Positions 19,271 to 27,399 of a DNA stretch of 64,000 nucleotides are shown one piece after another. A program made the position numbers and the translations under genes. Every line of letters starts with the position of its first letter. Position 1 is the stretch's first letter. A model generated the notes under the pieces. The model worked only from the letters and a program-made list of their open reading frames with translations, did not search any database and was not told the origin of the DNA. Origin of the DNA: Erythrobacter sp. YT30 (GTDB lineage: Bacteria; Pseudomonadota; Alphaproteobacteria; Sphingomonadales; Sphingomonadaceae); NCBI RefSeq assembly GCF_001542875.1, contig NZ_LMAF01000001.1, positions 806,001-870,000 of the forward strand, read 5' to 3'.

Positions 19271-20248
19271 ATGACAAATTCAAACAAACTTCCTCACCTG
19301 CTTTCTCAGATTGCAATGGCGGCGGCATTGATCGCTCCGGCATGCGCTCAAGACAGTAATGAGCGCCATGGCGAACAGACGACCCAAGCGCGCGAAGTAG
19401 AGAAAGAAATCATCGTTGAGGGCGCGAAGAATCAGCGCAAAGCCATCCTCAAATACATTCGGGCCAATGTCGGTGAGGAGCCAGCAGGCCAATATGCAAA
19501 GTTTGAAGACCCCATTTGCCCTTCTGTTTTCGGATTCACAGATAACGTCGCGCAATACATAGAGACCCGCATGCGCGACGTCGCCGAGGCAGCCAAAGCC
19601 AAGGTCGCAGGAAACAAATGCAACCCTAATGTCCATCTGGTCATCGTGGAAGACGGGCCCAACACAATCAATGAGTTGCGAGCCAAGCGCAAAGGAGCTT
19701 TTGGTCAGATGTTGCCCTATGCTCGCCGTGAGCTCTCACAGAGCCCCGGCCCCGTTTATGAGTGGCGCGTCGTCTCCCCCATCGGAATGGATGGCAACAC
19801 TGATCGCAGCAAACCTAGCGCTGGAGTAAGCAACGATCTCTCGAACCAAGGCGGCGGTGTTTACGCTTTGCTGACCGAAGACCCCTTCAAGGCGGGCCGT
19901 ACCAACGTAAAATCGCGCATCCTGCAGTCCGTTCGGCAAAGGATTGGCCATGCGGTGGTGTTGATTGAGAAAGATGCAGTCATCGGTCTCTCTCCCACAC
20001 AGATCGCCGATTTCGGCGTCCTGACAGCGCTTGCAAGACCCGATGGAGGATCGGACGCATCCCCATCGCGAAACAGTATTCGAAGCTTGTTCGACGTTCC
20101 TCAGGAAGAAGCGCCCGAAATGCTGACAAACCTTGATCTGGCTCTACTCACGTCGCTTTACGCCGCCCGCGGAGATCTTCGCGCCAGCGGACAGCGCGCG
20201 GCGATGGTGAGGGTTTTTGAAAGGACCCTAGAAAAGCAGTCCCCATAA
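19271..20248 (+). CDS. Secreted hypothetical protein
   Basis: I do not recognise a family with certainty. The 325-residue product has a signal peptide (cleavage near APACAQ-DS). After it comes REVEKEIIVEGAKNQRKAILKYI and a mixed alpha/beta body, with cysteines in EDPICPS and GNKCNPN that may pair. The pattern resembles conserved Erythrobacter/Sphingomonas secreted proteins of unknown role. The ATG at 19271 has GGAAGG upstream; an ATG at 19253 would add six residues. It stands alone between surface glycan genes and a two-component pair. Confidence 0.65.
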   Translation: MTNSNKLPHLLSQIAMAAALIAPACAQDSNERHGEQTTQAREVEKEIIVEGAKNQRKAILKYIRANVGEEPAGQYAKFEDPICPSVFGFTDNVAQYIETRMRDVAEAAKAKVAGNKCNPNVHLVIVEDGPNTINELRAKRKGAFGQMLPYARRELSQSPGPVYEWRVVSPIGMDGNTDRSKPSAGVSNDLSNQGGGVYALLTEDPFKAGRTNVKSRILQSVRQRIGHAVVLIEKDAVIGLSPTQIADFGVLTALARPDGGSDASPSRNSIRSLFDVPQEEAPEMLTNLDLALLTSLYAARGDLRASGQRAAMVRVFERTLEKQSP

Positions 20249-20376
20249 ATCGCCGCGAATGATGGGACTGCGCATTAGGTGCAGTCCCGGGGGGACTGAT
20301 CCATCAAATCTTGCACATCGCGTGCAAAAAGCGGCGTCATGCAAGGACCCGCCACTCCCCAACGCGTTGCTGTTCC

Positions 20377-21510
20377 ATGAAACAGGACATCAACACCTTC
20401 ACGCCTGACCTGAGCGATGTCTCGCCCGAATTCTCCAGCGAGACTAGTGCCTTCCGGACCATTTTCGAAAAGTCTCCCTACGGCAAAATCATCATCAATG
20501 ATCACGGTACCATCACCGCTGTCAACGAGCATGCCATGGCCATGTTCGGCTATTCGAAAAGCGAGCTCCTCGGCGAAAAGCTCGAAGTCCTCCTGCCCCA
20601 ACGCTATCGCGCCGGCCACGTCGTTCAGCGCACCCGGTTCGCCGATGCACCCGATGCGCGCGTTATGGGCCAGGGGCGCGATCTCACTGGCCTTCGCAAA
20701 GACGGTATCGAGTTCCCGCTCGAGATCGGTCTCACCCCGTTTGAAACCGAGCAGGGCCTCATGGTTTGCGCCGCTATCCAGGACGTGACCGATCGCCAGC
20801 GATCCGAGCGGCGCATGCGTGAGGTCAACGCCCAGCTCGAAGAATTCACCTATGTCGCCTCCCACGATCTGCGCTCCCCCATTCGCGGCATTTCCAACCT
20901 CATCGAATTCATCCGCGAGGATTTCGAGGAAGGCCAGCTCGACGGCGTCCTTAAAAATATCGACCGCATGGATAAGCGCGTCCACGCGGTGGAAAAGCTC
21001 ATCGATGATCTCCTCACCTATGCCCGCGCCGGTCGCCGTTCGGTGGAGATGGAGCCCACTTCCCTAAGCGAAATCCTCTCCGACATCATCGCCATCGAAA
21101 ACATCCCCGACGGCTTCGACGTCAAGATCGACGCCTGCGACACTCAGTTCGAGGCCGCTCGCACCCCCCTCACCACCGTCCTTCGCAACCTTATCGCCAA
21201 CGCGATCAAGCACCACGACAAGGACACCGGCACCATCACCGTCAAAGGCCACCTCACCGATAGCCAGTGCGTCATCGACATCGCCGATGATGGCCCCGGC
21301 ATTCCTGAAAACGCCCGCGAGCGGGTGTTTCGCCTGTTCCAGACGCTCAAGGCCAATGAGCGCGGCGGATCGGGCCTTGGCCTGGCGGTCGCCCAGCGAT
21401 TGACCACGGGTCATGGCGGCCAGTTGGCGCTCGTTCCCACCATTGCGGAAAGAGGCACCTGTTTCAGAGTGTCCTGGCCGCGTTTCACAAGGACTGATCT
21501 GCGTGTCTGA
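20377..21510 (+). CDS. PAS domain sensor histidine kinase
   Basis: The 377-residue soluble kinase has no transmembrane segment. A PAS domain covers about residues 25-135 (FEKSPYGKIIIND, FGYSKSELLGE). The dimerisation/phosphoacceptor domain has the H-box VASHDLRSPIRG. The ATP-binding domain has the N-box LIANAIKHHD, the G1 box ADDGPGIP and the G2 box GGSGLGLAV. The layout resembles the kinases paired with single-domain regulators of the Rcp1 type. It overlaps the next gene by eight bases, which is strong evidence that the two work together. The PAS ligand is unknown. Confidence 0.9.
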   Translation: MKQDINTFTPDLSDVSPEFSSETSAFRTIFEKSPYGKIIINDHGTITAVNEHAMAMFGYSKSELLGEKLEVLLPQRYRAGHVVQRTRFADAPDARVMGQGRDLTGLRKDGIEFPLEIGLTPFETEQGLMVCAAIQDVTDRQRSERRMREVNAQLEEFTYVASHDLRSPIRGISNLIEFIREDFEEGQLDGVLKNIDRMDKRVHAVEKLIDDLLTYARAGRRSVEMEPTSLSEILSDIIAIENIPDGFDVKIDACDTQFEAARTPLTTVLRNLIANAIKHHDKDTGTITVKGHLTDSQCVIDIADDGPGIPENARERVFRLFQTLKANERGGSGLGLAVAQRLTTGHGGQLALVPTIAERGTCFRVSWPRFTRTDLRV

Positions 21511-21928
21511 CATCGAACCCAAGATCCTCATCATCGATGATGACGATATCTATGCAGAGCTTGTCTCGCGCGCCTTGCGCAAAGCCGCCCCGCATATCCA
21601 GGTCGTCGCGGCAGAGGACGGCCAGGAGGGGATCGAGACGCTGACCGGCAAGAGCGAGCAGCCTTGCGAAAGACCGCTTGTCATCCTCCTCGATCTCAAC
21701 ATGCCGCGCATGAACGGGTTTGAGTTCCTCGAGGAGATCCGCGCCGACCCGACCTTGCGCAAAAATGTCGTCTTCGTCTTCACCACGTCCGAGGCCGATG
21801 AGGACCGCGAGCGGGCGTATGATTTCGGAGTGGCCGGATACATCGCCAAATCGCGCGTGGGCCCGCAAATGGGCAATATGACCGAACTCCTCAAATCCTA
21901 CGCCTCCACCGTGATCCTGCCTTCGTAA
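21503..21928 (+). CDS. Single-domain response regulator (Rcp1-like)
   Basis: This 141-residue protein consists of a receiver domain only. The acidic pocket is IIDDDD, the phosphoacceptor aspartate is in LLDLNMPRMNG, the Thr/Ser switch is in FVFTTSEAD, and the lysine is in YIAKSRVG. There is no output domain, so it must act by protein contact or as a phosphate relay. The most likely start is GTG 21503, giving VSDIEPKILIID; the longer frame from 21413 would lie inside the kinase gene. Confidence 0.88.
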   Translation: MSDIEPKILIIDDDDIYAELVSRALRKAAPHIQVVAAEDGQEGIETLTGKSEQPCERPLVILLDLNMPRMNGFEFLEEIRADPTLRKNVVFVFTTSEADEDRERAYDFGVAGYIAKSRVGPQMGNMTELLKSYASTVILPS

Positions 21929-22320
21929 ACAGGCTGGAGCGGCGGAGACAGGGTGACAAAGGTGACACCCTGTCACCCTGAGCGTTTATCCAATTATCCT
22001 TTTTATTGAGTGCCTTACGATCCTTTTTGCCAAGGTGACGGACAGGGGATGGGAGCCTTTCTTCGCCGCCAGGCGCTATCGCCCGCCCACCCATGGGGGT
22101 GAGCGGCGCAGAGTTTATGGGGTTTGGCCGGGGTAGGAAAACTTGGGACGAAGGCTGTTGCAAAGGTCGGGAAGCGCCTTTCCCTCCCCCCGGCCCCTCC
22201 CGCTTGCGGGAGGTGAGCGAGGAGTCGTAGCGTAGCGAAGACGGCCAAAGGCCACTTGCGGCGCGCAGCGGCGCTTAGTCGCAGCGGGGTGGGCGGGGCT
22301 GATAGCAACAGCCGCCCAGA
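21929..22320. repeat. Intergenic repeats between response regulator and lipoprotein gene
   Basis: This gap of about 390 bases holds no convincing gene. It contains a perfect 10-base inverted repeat (CAGGGTGACA at 21949-21958 and TGTCACCCTG at 21971-21980), with GGTGACA repeated inside the loop. It also holds a GC-rich hairpin CCTCCCGC-TT-GCGGGAGG at 22196-22213, embedded in a stretch from about 22170 to 22318. The second resembles the intergenic REP-like elements common in Sphingomonadales genomes, from memory. The first may also act as a bidirectional terminator. Confidence 0.6.
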
Positions 22321-22626
22321 TCAATCGGTGATCTCAACACCCGCCTTCTTCGCGCAGCCGATAAAGGCCCGCTCCATGGATGCCTTTTGCATGCCCCCAC
22401 CGGTGAGCGCGGCGTAGGTCTTGTCCGTCACGCAAGTGCAAAGCTCCCCCGCCTGCTCGCGGGTGACAGAGCTATCGGCGCGCTCGGTCTTGGTAATGCA
22501 CTTGGCAATAGCCTCCCCTTTGGCACCGCCGCCATAGTCGTCGGGATTAGGCGCGTTGCAGGCGGCAAGTGCCAGCGCAGGAATGAGAGCGAGCAAGAGG
22601 GTGAAGCGGCGTGGTGCGTGGGTCAT
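22321..22626 (-). CDS. Small cysteine-containing lipoprotein
   Basis: The 101-residue precursor has a lipoprotein signal peptide with lipobox ALAAC at about residue 22. The mature part has a spaced cysteine pattern C-x19-C-x-C-x25-C (AIAKC, ELCTC, FIGC). A very similar pattern occurs in the lipoprotein at 43011-43331, so both may belong to one small family with two disulfides. No function is known to me. It lies beside the retron but on its 3' side, with about 105 bases between them, so functional linkage is not implied. Confidence 0.68.
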   Translation of the reverse strand: MTHAPRRFTLLLALIPALALAACNAPNPDDYGGGAKGEAIAKCITKTERADSSVTREQAGELCTCVTDKTYAALTGGGMQKASMERAFIGCAKKAGVEITD

Positions 22627-22731
22627 GCGCTGAAGTATAGCGGAGAGAGGTTAAGGGATTGGGAGCATGGTAGAACTTGCCACCTACAAGAGCCGCATCA
22701 GTCACGCGGAATTAGGCGTTAAGAAAGTATC

Positions 22732-23682
22732 TCAGCTATGCGCTACAACTGCCCTTCGCAGTTCTCGCCATTTTTGATTGTGGTGTAATGCTATCGGACG
22801 ACAAGAGGGATCAATCTGCGACGCCTCATGTAGCCTTGAGATAAGAGCAGGATACAGTGCCAAACGCTCTTCATCTGACCCAGCCTTTTTGACCTCGCGA
22901 ATGCTTTCTTTAATTGCCTTCCAGCGCGAGTGGGGCAGATCAATCCCGTTGCCTTTCACAATCACGCCGGTAACTTCTTTCGGTCGCGATTGATCAAAGA
23001 ACTTCGCCTTGTGTGAGGCCAAGCCATTCCGAGTGATGATTTGCCGAACGTCATGTAGCAGCGCACGATTAGCACCAGCGCCAGAAATTGTTATATCATC
23101 CACATAGCATGTCATTGTGAGTTGATTTGCCACACAAAGTCCCTCGATCTCGTCGAACATGGCTTTGAAGGAATAGTATGAGATGATTGGACTCGCGGAA
23201 CTTCCAGTTGGAAGTCGTCCATTGCGACACAAGAGATTTGCCAATAGTCCGGCGACGTCAGCGGCACAAAGCATCGTGTCGCGAAAAAATTGCATCACCC
23301 GGTGTTGAGGAACGGATGGAAAGAATTTCTTTACATCAATCTTGACCATTGGACCGACGCCAACATGCGCCTTAGCGTTTGTGATATACGAACGACCTTT
23401 TACTGCAGAATGTAGATACTCTGGCACTTCAATTTTCGCGAGATAGCGATGAATCCTTCGATGAAGTGCCTGCAAGACAGGCGGTGGCTCTTCCACCAAC
23501 CGCCCGGATTCCTTTAGATTAAATATCCGGTACTTTGCGTCATTAGCTAATCGCTCCAGACCATCGACAGTGAATCCAAGCTTCTTCGCCAGAAGATGAA
23601 TTGAGCGTACGCGGAATAGATGGCTCCGCTCAAGCGGAATAGGAACGATCGTCTTGTTTTTCGTCTTGCTCACTATCCGCAA
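22732..23682 (-). CDS. Retron-type reverse transcriptase
   Basis: This is a reverse transcriptase of about 316 residues with the marks that separate retron RTs from group II intron RTs. NAxxH is present as NAKAH (residues 102-106), the catalytic motif is YVDD (193-196), the first catalytic Asp is in KIDVKKFFPS (Asp 116), LPTGSSASP stands at RT motif 4, and VTG is at 237-239. No maturase or endonuclease domain follows. Retron RTs recognise a structured non-coding RNA and reverse transcribe part of it into RNA-linked DNA. The open frame starts with TTG at 23682, and GTG at 23673 is also possible; either start overlaps the HTH gene, by 44-53 bases. The base composition is AT-richer than the neighbours. 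Confidence 0.92.
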   Translation of the reverse strand: MRIVSKTKNKTIVPIPLERSHLFRVRSIHLLAKKLGFTVDGLERLANDAKYRIFNLKESGRLVEEPPPVLQALHRRIHRYLAKIEVPEYLHSAVKGRSYITNAKAHVGVGPMVKIDVKKFFPSVPQHRVMQFFRDTMLCAADVAGLLANLLCRNGRLPTGSSASPIISYYSFKAMFDEIEGLCVANQLTMTCYVDDITISGAGANRALLHDVRQIITRNGLASHKAKFFDQSRPKEVTGVIVKGNGIDLPHSRWKAIKESIREVKKAGSDEERLALYPALISRLHEASQIDPSCRPIALHHNQKWRELRRAVVAHS

Positions 23683-23947
23683 TCCACTCCAATATCTTCA
23701 GCGCCTTATCGACCACGGCAGACTTCACTCTTGGCTGATCGCCCTGGAGCTCTTCAGCCATAAAGACTAACGAAGATACAGGGATCCCAATAATCGCCGC
23801 ATATTTTTCTAAGAGATCAAAACTCGGCGTCTTCTTACCTTTTTCTATCTCGCTTAAATAGGATGGAGAAATCTCCAACCTATGAGCCATTTGGACTTGG
23901 TTCAGCCGATGATACTGCCGCACCAGCTTCAGTGCTCGGTCGAACAT
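23630..23947 (-). CDS. XRE-type helix-turn-helix protein of the retron
   Basis: The 105-residue protein has an N-terminal Cro/C1-type HTH domain (about residues 5-60): RLNQVQMAHRLEISPSYLSE is the helix-turn-helix, and EKGKKTPSFDLLEKYA follows. The rest is charged and short, with no second domain I recognise. A strong ribosome binding site (AAGGAGA) lies before ATG 23947. The gene sits between the small protein and the RT in one apparent operon and overlaps the RT start. From memory, one published class of retrons pairs the RT with an HTH protein. It could be a repressor of the locus or the protein partner of the RNA-DNA hybrid. Confidence 0.85.
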   Translation of the reverse strand: MFDRALKLVRQYHRLNQVQMAHRLEISPSYLSEIEKGKKTPSFDLLEKYAAIIGIPVSSLVFMAEELQGDQPRVKSAVVDKALKILEWIADSEQDEKQDDRSYSA

Positions 23948-23984
23948 ACCTGTCTCCTTTCCAAATTAGAAAGATATTAGGGGG

Positions 23985-24158
23985 TTACACGAACCATTCC
24001 CAGAGTTTCGCGGCCAAGCGCCAAGCCTTAAATCCGAAGATCAAAAACTTGAAGCTGCGCTTCAACGTCTTGGGGTTCAGAAAGGCAGCCTCACGACCAT
24101 CCTCCTTTGTCCCTGCCAGTTCTGCCTCAGCATCAGAGGTATGCGTATTAGTATTCAT
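23985..24158 (-). CDS. Small protein with hydrophobic aromatic C-terminus, retron operon
   Basis: A 57-residue open frame stands between the candidate retron RNA and the HTH gene. The ATG at 24158 has a good ribosome binding site (AAGGA, seven bases away), and the stop is 37 bases before the HTH start. The first 35 residues are polar and acidic. The rest contains KFLIFGFKAWRLAAKLWEWF, a positively charged, aromatic, hydrophobic helix that could insert into or lie on a membrane. I know of no family for it. It may be an effector, an antitoxin-like partner or an upstream leader peptide. The ribosome binding site and composition support real translation. Confidence 0.6.
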   Translation of the reverse strand: MNTNTHTSDAEAELAGTKEDGREAAFLNPKTLKRSFKFLIFGFKAWRLAAKLWEWFV

Positions 24159-24198
24159 AAGAATATCCTTCTTGATCACCGCCGCGGAATTGCATTGG

Positions 24199-24382
24199 TG
24201 CCACGCGCCAAGAAGGCCAACTAGAGACAGAACTTCCCCCCTAACCCTTCGCGTCCGACCACGCCGGACGCGCTCATCGGCTGTGCGGTGGCTCCCGAGA
24301 AAGGTGCTCCTACTTCTGCCGATCAGAGTTGGGGCCCGAAGGCCCCGCAGGCTTGCTCTCACAAGCCCCGAGTTAAGTGGCA
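24199..24382 (-). ncRNA. Candidate retron msr-msd RNA
   Basis: Read on the minus strand, this region folds into nested and successive stems. An outer pair TGCCAC (24382-24377) / GTGGCA (24204-24199) and an inner pair TAACTC (24375-24370) / GGGTTA (24247-24242) enclose three hairpins. These are GGCTTG/CAAGCC at 24367-24350, GGGGCC-UUCG-GGCCCC at 24346-24331, and GCGTCCG/CGGACGC at 24271-24251. A longer-range ATCGGC/GCCGAT stem (24323-24318 with 24281-24276) surrounds a single-stranded part. A run of short hairpins followed by a long stem, closed by paired ends and placed upstream of the RT operon, is what a retron RNA looks like. The exact ends and the branching G are not identified. Confidence 0.65.
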
Positions 24383-24410
24383 TGTTGCTTTACGCCTCGA
24401 TGCTGAAGAC

Positions 24411-24439
24411 CGTATCGCATATGATTCGCGCATTGTCAA
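24411..24439 (-). promoter_or_regulatory. Candidate promoter of the retron locus
   Basis: TTGACA (24439-24434, minus strand) is a perfect -35 element. A 17-base spacer leads to GATACG (24416-24411), a fair -10. Transcription would start near 24405, just ahead of the candidate RNA, and read through the 57-residue protein, HTH and RT genes. Confidence 0.6.
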
Positions 24440-24483
24440 CAATTATTCGCTCTCAGCGAATTTTATGCGCGAAGGTTATCGCT

Positions 24484-27399
24484 TCACTCAGCCGCTTCCT
24501 TCTGCCGTTCTAGCATCGGCTTCAGATACTGCCCGGTAAACGACCGCGGCTCTTGAGCAACGTCTTCCGGCGTCCCTTCGGCCACAACCTCGCCGCCGCG
24601 CACGCCGCCCTCGGGGCCCAGGTCCACGATCCAGTCGGCGGTCTTGATCACGTCGAGATTGTGCTCGATCACCACAACGCTGTTCCCCTGCTCCACCAGA
24701 CGGTGCAGCACTTCGAGGAGTTTGCGCACATCCTCGAAATGCAGGCCCGTGGTCGGCTCATCGAGGATATAGAGCGTCTGCCCGGTTGATCGTTTGGAAA
24801 GCTCCTTGGCGAGCTTTACGCGTTGCGCTTCGCCGCCTGACAAAGTGGTCGCTTGCTGGCCGACTTTGACATAGCCCAGCCCCACCTCGTTCAGCATCCG
24901 CATCTTGTCGCGGATCGGCGGCACGGCTTTGAAGAATTCCTCCGCATCCTCAATCGTCATGTCGAGCACGTCGGCGATCGAGTGGCCCTTGAATTTCACC
25001 TCGAGCGTTTCGCGGTTGTAGCGTTTGCCGCCGCATTCCTCGCACGTCACATAGACATCGGGGAGGAAGTGCATTTCGATCTTGATGAGGCCATCGCCGG
25101 TGCATTGCTCGCACCGCCCGCCCTTGACGTTGAAGGAGAAGCGCCCGGGCTTGTACCCGCGCGCTTGCGCTTCGGGGAGGCCGGCGAACCAGTCGCGGAT
25201 ATTGGTGAAGGCGCCGGTATAGGTCGCGGGGTTGGAGCGCGGGGTGCGGCCGATGGGGGACTGGTCGATCTCGATGACCTTGTCGCAATATTCGAGGCCT
25301 TCGATGGCGTCGTGCTTGCCCGCGATGACGCGCGCTCCGTTAAGGACGCGGGCGGCGCCTGCGTGGAGCGTGTCGATGGTGAAGGAGGATTTGCCCGAAC
25401 CCGAGACGCCGGTGATGCAGGTGAATGTGCCGAGCGGGAGGCTCGCGGTGACGTCTTTGAGGTTGTTCGCCTTTGCCCCCTTGACCGTGAGCTTGTGGCC
25501 ATTGCCCTTGCGCCTGGTGTGCGGGACCGCAATCTCGCGCCGCCCGGTGAGGTAATCGGCGGTGAGGCTTTTGCGGGACTTCATGATCTGCTTGAGCGTG
25601 CCCTGCGCCACGACCTCACCCCCGCGCACACCCGCGCCGGGGCCAAGGTCAACGATATGGTCAGCGGTGCGGATGGCGTCCTCGTCATGCTCGACAACGA
25701 TCACGGTGTTGCCGAGATCGCGCAGGCGTTTCAATGTTTCGAGCAGCCGATCATTGTCGCGCTGGTGGAGGCCGATCGAGGGCTCGTCGAGGACATAGAG
25801 CACGCCAGACAACCCGCTCCCGATCTGCGAGGCAAGCCGGATGCGCTGGCTCTCCCCGCCTGACAAGGTGCCGCTGGTGCGATCAAGATTGAGGTAATCG
25901 AGCCCGACATTGTCAAGAAAGCCCAGCCGCTCATTGATCTCTTTGAGGATAGCCTTGGCAATCTGCGACTGCTGATCGGTGAGCTTGTCATCGAGCGCGA
26001 GGAACCATTCCTTCGCATCCGAAACGCTCATGGTGACGGGCTCGGCAATGTCCGTGCCCGCAACCTTCACCGCGAGCGCTTTTTCATTGAGCCGCTTGCC
26101 CCCGCACGCCTCGCACGGCTGCGATGTCTGGAACTTGCCCAGCTCCTCCTGCATCCACGCGCTCTCGGTCTGCATCATGCGGCGGTTAAGATTGCCGATG
26201 ACGCCTTCGAATGGCTTGTTGACGGTGTAGCTCTTGCGCCCATCCTTGAAGGTCAGCTGCACCGGCATCCCGCCCGTGCCGTGAAGGATGATCATGCGCT
26301 GATCGGGTTCGAGATCCTTCCACGGGGTCGTGATGGAGAAGTCATACGCTTTCGCGAGCGATGTGAGCACCTGCATGTAATAGGGCGATGGCGGGTTGGA
26401 CTTGGCCCACGGCGCGATCGCCCCCTGCTTCAAGGTGAGCGCTTCGTTGGGCACCACCAACTGCTCGTCAAACAGCTGCTTCTCGCCAATCCCGTCGCAT
26501 GTCGGGCATGCCCCTTGGGGCGAGTTGAACGAGAATAGCCGCGGCTCGATTTCCTCAATGGTGAAGCCGCTGACCGGACAGGCAAACTTTTCGGAAAAGA
26601 CGATGCGGTTGGCCGGGATCCCTGCCCCCTTCATCGCACCGCCCGCATCCGCTTCATCCTCACGCCCCGGCACGACACCATCGGCCAAGTCTACATAGGC
26701 CAAGCCATCTGCCAGCTTCAGCGCTGTCTCAAACGAATCCGCCAGCCGCGTCTCCAGCCCCGGCTTTACCGCGAGCCGGTCCACAACCACTTCGATATCG
26801 TGCTTGAACTTCTTGTCGAGCGCAGGCGCGTCTTCGATCCCGTAGAGCTCGCCGTCAACCCGCACCCGGGTAAAGCCCGCCTTCTGCCACTCGGCAAGCT
26901 CCTTGCGATACTCGCCCTTGCGTCCGCGCACGACGGGAGCGAGCAAATACGCCCGGGTACCCTCGGGCAAATCCATCACCCGGTCGACCATTTGGGATAC
27001 CGATTGCGCGGTGATCGGCTCTCCGGTGGCAGGCGAATAGGGAACCCCCACCCTCGCCCACAGCAAGCGCATGTAGTCGTAAATCTCGGTAACCGTCGCA
27101 ACGGTCGAGCGCGGATTGCGCGAGGTGGTCTTCTGCTCGATCGAGATCGCCGGGGACAGCCCATCAATATGCTCGACATCGGGCTTCTGCATCATCTCGA
27201 GGAACTGGCGCGCATAGGCCGAAAGGCTCTCAACATAGCGCCGCTGCCCCTCGGCATAGATCGTATCAAACGCGAGGCTCGATTTGCCCGAGCCCGAAAG
27301 GCCCGTCACCACGATCAGGCTATCTCTTGGCAGATCAATATCGACGCCCTTGAGATTGTGCTCTCGCGCACCGCGAACAGAAATTTTTGTTAGACTCAT
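24484..27399 (-). CDS. uvrA: Excinuclease ABC subunit UvrA
   Basis: UvrA is the damage-sensing ATPase of nucleotide excision repair. The 971-residue product has two ABC ATPase halves: Walker [10 protein letters not shown] near residue 32 and GVSGSGKSS in the second half, signatures LSGGESQR and LSGGEAQR, and Walker B regions ending in LDEPSIGLH and LDEPTTGLH. The C-terminal zinc module has CEQC and CEEC. The N-terminal module that has CxxC...CxxC in E. coli reads CPVSG...CPTC here, so one cysteine is Ser and that zinc site is probably absent. I recall this as common in alphaproteobacteria. The alphaproteobacterial LexA box just upstream fits SOS control. Confidence 0.97.
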   Translation of the reverse strand: MSLTKISVRGAREHNLKGVDIDLPRDSLIVVTGLSGSGKSSLAFDTIYAEGQRRYVESLSAYARQFLEMMQKPDVEHIDGLSPAISIEQKTTSRNPRSTVATVTEIYDYMRLLWARVGVPYSPATGEPITAQSVSQMVDRVMDLPEGTRAYLLAPVVRGRKGEYRKELAEWQKAGFTRVRVDGELYGIEDAPALDKKFKHDIEVVVDRLAVKPGLETRLADSFETALKLADGLAYVDLADGVVPGREDEADAGGAMKGAGIPANRIVFSEKFACPVSGFTIEEIEPRLFSFNSPQGACPTCDGIGEKQLFDEQLVVPNEALTLKQGAIAPWAKSNPPSPYYMQVLTSLAKAYDFSITTPWKDLEPDQRMIILHGTGGMPVQLTFKDGRKSYTVNKPFEGVIGNLNRRMMQTESAWMQEELGKFQTSQPCEACGGKRLNEKALAVKVAGTDIAEPVTMSVSDAKEWFLALDDKLTDQQSQIAKAILKEINERLGFLDNVGLDYLNLDRTSGTLSGGESQRIRLASQIGSGLSGVLYVLDEPSIGLHQRDNDRLLETLKRLRDLGNTVIVVEHDEDAIRTADHIVDLGPGAGVRGGEVVAQGTLKQIMKSRKSLTADYLTGRREIAVPHTRRKGNGHKLTVKGAKANNLKDVTASLPLGTFTCITGVSGSGKSSFTIDTLHAGAARVLNGARVIAGKHDAIEGLEYCDKVIEIDQSPIGRTPRSNPATYTGAFTNIRDWFAGLPEAQARGYKPGRFSFNVKGGRCEQCTGDGLIKIEMHFLPDVYVTCEECGGKRYNRETLEVKFKGHSIADVLDMTIEDAEEFFKAVPPIRDKMRMLNEVGLGYVKVGQQATTLSGGEAQRVKLAKELSKRSTGQTLYILDEPTTGLHFEDVRKLLEVLHRLVEQGNSVVVIEHNLDVIKTADWIVDLGPEGGVRGGEVVAEGTPEDVAQEPRSFTGQYLKPMLERQKEAAE

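Noticed and set aside
24016..24383. Longer version of the 57-residue protein starting at 24383
   Set aside because: The extra 75 residues would cover the structured RNA, are composed of non-protein-like Arg/Leu/Ser runs, and the ATG at 24158 has the ribosome binding site.
22627..24483. Group II intron around the reverse transcriptase
   Set aside because: The RT lacks maturase and endonuclease domains, has NAxxH and VTG of retrons, and no domain V-like RNA hairpin was recognised at its 3' side.
24853..25863. 336-codon open frame opposite uvrA
   Set aside because: It is the antisense shadow of the highly conserved UvrA coding sequence and has no family resemblance.
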